Source of the DNA: Calliopsis andreniformis
Lineage: Eukaryota > Arthropoda > Insecta > Hymenoptera > Andrenidae
Direction: 5' to 3'
Length of the DNA: 64,000 nucleotides
Assembly: GCF_051401765.1 (NCBI RefSeq)
Contig: NW_027480438.1
Location: 806,001 to 870,000 of the forward strand
Shown here: positions 62,678-64,000 of the stretch, piece by piece
Layout: every line of letters begins with the position of its first letter
Position numbering within the stretch: position 1 is the first letter of the stretch
Made by a program: the position numbers and the translations under genes
Notes under the pieces: generated by a model
The model's database searches: none
Told to the model about the DNA's origin: nothing
What the model saw: the letters and a program-made list of their open reading frames with translations, nothing else

Positions 62678-64000
62678 ACTCAAACCTCAATCCTCAACCC
62701 TGAGCCCTCATTCACAATCCTCAATCCTCAATCCTCAATCCTCAATTCTCAATCCTCAATCCTCAGCCCTCAGTCCTCAAACCTCAATCCTCAACCCTCA
62801 GCCCACATCCTCAATCTTCAATCCTCAATCCTCAATTCTCAATCCCCAATCCTCAATCTTCAATCCTCAATACTCTTTCTTCAATCCTCAATCCTCAATC
62901 CTCAATCCTCAATCCTCATTCTTCAATCCTCAATACCCAATCCTCAATCTTCAATCCTCAATCCTCAATTCTCAATTCTCAATCCTCAATCCTCAATCCT
63001 CAGACCTCAAACATCAATACTCAGCCCTCAGTCCTCGTCCTCAATCCACAACACTCAATCCTCAATCCTCAATCTTCAATCCTCAATCCTCAATCCTCAA
63101 TCCTCAATCCTGATTCTTCAATCCTCAATACCCAATCCTCAATCTTCAATCCTCAATCCTCAATCCTCAATTCTCAATCCTCAATCCTCAATCCTCAATC
63201 CTCAGTCCTCGAACCTCAATTCTGAATCCGCATTCCTGAATCCTCAATCTTCAGCCCTCAGTCATCAACAATCAGTTGTCAATCCTCAATCCCCAATAGA
63301 ATATCCTCAGTTCGCAGTTTTCAATACTCAATACTCAATCTGCAATCTTCAAACCACTATCCACAATCACCAATTCTCATTACTCAAACCTCAACACTCA
63401 GTCCTCAATGCTCAATCCTCAATCCTCAATCCTCAATCTTCAATCCTCAATACTGAATCTTCAATCCACAGTCCTCAATCCTCAAAACTCAATCCTCAAT
63501 CCTCAATCTTCAATCCTCAGTCCCCAATCCTCAATCTTCAATCCTCAATACTCAATCCTCAATCCTCAATCCTCAATCCTCAACCCTCAATCCTGAATAC
63601 TCAATCTTCAATCCTCAATCTTCAATCCTCAATCCTCAATTCTCAATCCTCAACCCTCAATCCTCAATCCTCAATCCTCAATCCTCAATCCTGAATACCC
63701 AATCTTCAATCCTCAATCCACAATCCTCAAACCTCAATTCTCAATCCTCAACCCTCAATCCCCAGTCCTCGAACTTCAATTCTGAATCCGCATTCCTGAA
63801 TCCTCAATCTTCATCCCTCAGTCATCAACAATCAGTTGTCAATCCTCAATCCTCAATAGAATATCCTCAATTCACAGTTTTCAATACTCAATACTCAATC
63901 TGCAATCTTCAAACTTCTATCCACAATCATCAATTCTCATCACTCAACCCTCAACACTCAGTCCTGAATGCTCAATACTCAATCCTCAATCCTCAATCTT

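Larger units (their letters stand above)
1..64000. repeat. Heptanucleotide satellite array (TCAATCC)n with higher-order structure
   Basis: Every stretch I read parses into 7-base monomers close to TCAATCC. Common variants are TCAATCT, TCAATAC, TCAATTC, TCAGTCC, TCAAACC, TCAACCC, TCAGCCC, TGAATCC and ACAATCC. G is rare on the strand shown because the consensus has none, so strand asymmetry is extreme. A few positions carry 6-base monomers (TCATCG, TCATCC, ACGTCC, TCGTCC, or CAATCC after TCATTCA) that recur in the same context in many copies. No unique flank, transposon or canonical telomere repeat interrupts the array, and both window edges lie inside it. Satellites of 7-bp monomers are known (for example the Drosophila virilis group), but this sequence is not one of those. 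Function unknown; structural heterochromatin is the default reading. Confidence 0.98.
60500..64000. repeat. Array block 16: right edge
   Basis: A-box cores 61338 (A10), 61869 (A9), 63273 and 63833; B boxes 60964 and 62648. The stretches around the two B boxes (about 60,600-61,200 and 62,320-62,880) are near copies 1,684 bp apart and share an unusual change in the right arm of the hairpin. The array continues past the window edge. Confidence 0.88.

Noticed and set aside
1..64000. CRISPR array
   Set aside because: The repeats are contiguous 7-mers and the sequence between recurring boxes is the same degenerate monomer, not unique spacers; there are no cas genes.
1..64000. Telomere tract
   Set aside because: No run of TTAGGG, TTTAGGG or other canonical telomere repeat was seen on either strand; the likeness of ATTGAGG is loose.
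1..64000. Ribosome-binding sites on the reverse strand (GAGG, AGGA motifs)
   Set aside because: They occur every seven bases as part of the monomer and are followed by stop codons in all frames.
1..64000. rRNA, tRNA or other structured RNA genes, and transposon ends
   Set aside because: Nothing departs from the heptamer pattern long enough to hold one; the most diverged stretches are the A, B and bridge boxes, which still parse into monomers.
1..64000. Whole array as an assembly artefact
   Set aside because: Copies carry distinct, nested variants and different indels, which a simple assembly loop would not create. Local copy number, above all at 55.06-56.07 kb, may still be wrong and cannot be judged from sequence alone.

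Overview
The whole 64,000-base window is one uninterrupted satellite array. The monomer is seven bases, TCAATCC on the strand shown (GGATTGA on the other), repeated roughly nine thousand times with substitutions. I find no protein gene, rRNA, tRNA, transposon or unique sequence, and neither edge of the window leaves the array, so it is longer than 64 kb. An array of this size and purity points to eukaryotic nuclear heterochromatin (pericentromeric, subtelomeric or a sex/B chromosome) from a long-read assembly. I do not recognise the satellite and cannot name the organism. All coordinates and spacings were counted by hand; those marked about may be off by a few tens of bases.

The array is hierarchical. 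Level 1 is the heptamer. Level 2 is two recurrent words of diverged heptamers kept in the same 7-base register: the A box (20 heptamers, 140 bp, 88 copies, about one per 727 bp, in at least 14 subfamilies) and the B box (30-bp imperfect palindrome, 37 copies, 20 of them in doublets 203 or 167 bp apart). Level 3 is combinations of boxes at repeated exact distances, for example A3-to-A4 at 392 bp five times and A2-to-A12 at 504 bp five times. Level 4 is segmental duplications of 0.5 to 7 kb, tandem or dispersed. Indels between copies are whole heptamers, less one base for each of a few special 6-base monomers.

Layout: 1-2.95 kb mosaic; 2.95-6.37 kb a block with an internal 1,173-bp tandem duplication, found again without that duplication at 10.3-12.6 kb; 12.6-23.2 kb mosaic with A3/A4 pairs and wobble-type B boxes; 23.2-25.4 kb a 943-bp tandem pair; 23.9-30.1 and 30.1-36.9 kb two copies of a B-rich unit that differ by three large indels; 37.2-42.0 and 42.0-45.1 kb a 4.78-kb tandem duplication; 45.1-52.2 kb an A-rich stretch without B boxes; 53.9-64 kb a distinct domain with its own subfamilies (A8, A9, A10) and A/B bridge boxes.

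The many open reading frames on the strand shown are a product of arithmetic. Seven is not a multiple of three, so all three forward frames of the pure repeat read the same stop-free heptapeptide NPQSSIL, while each reverse frame meets TGA every 21 bases. The points most worth following are the B hairpin and its two doublet spacings, the A/B bridge boxes that suggest how the hairpin arose, and the modular growth of the array in whole-heptamer steps.
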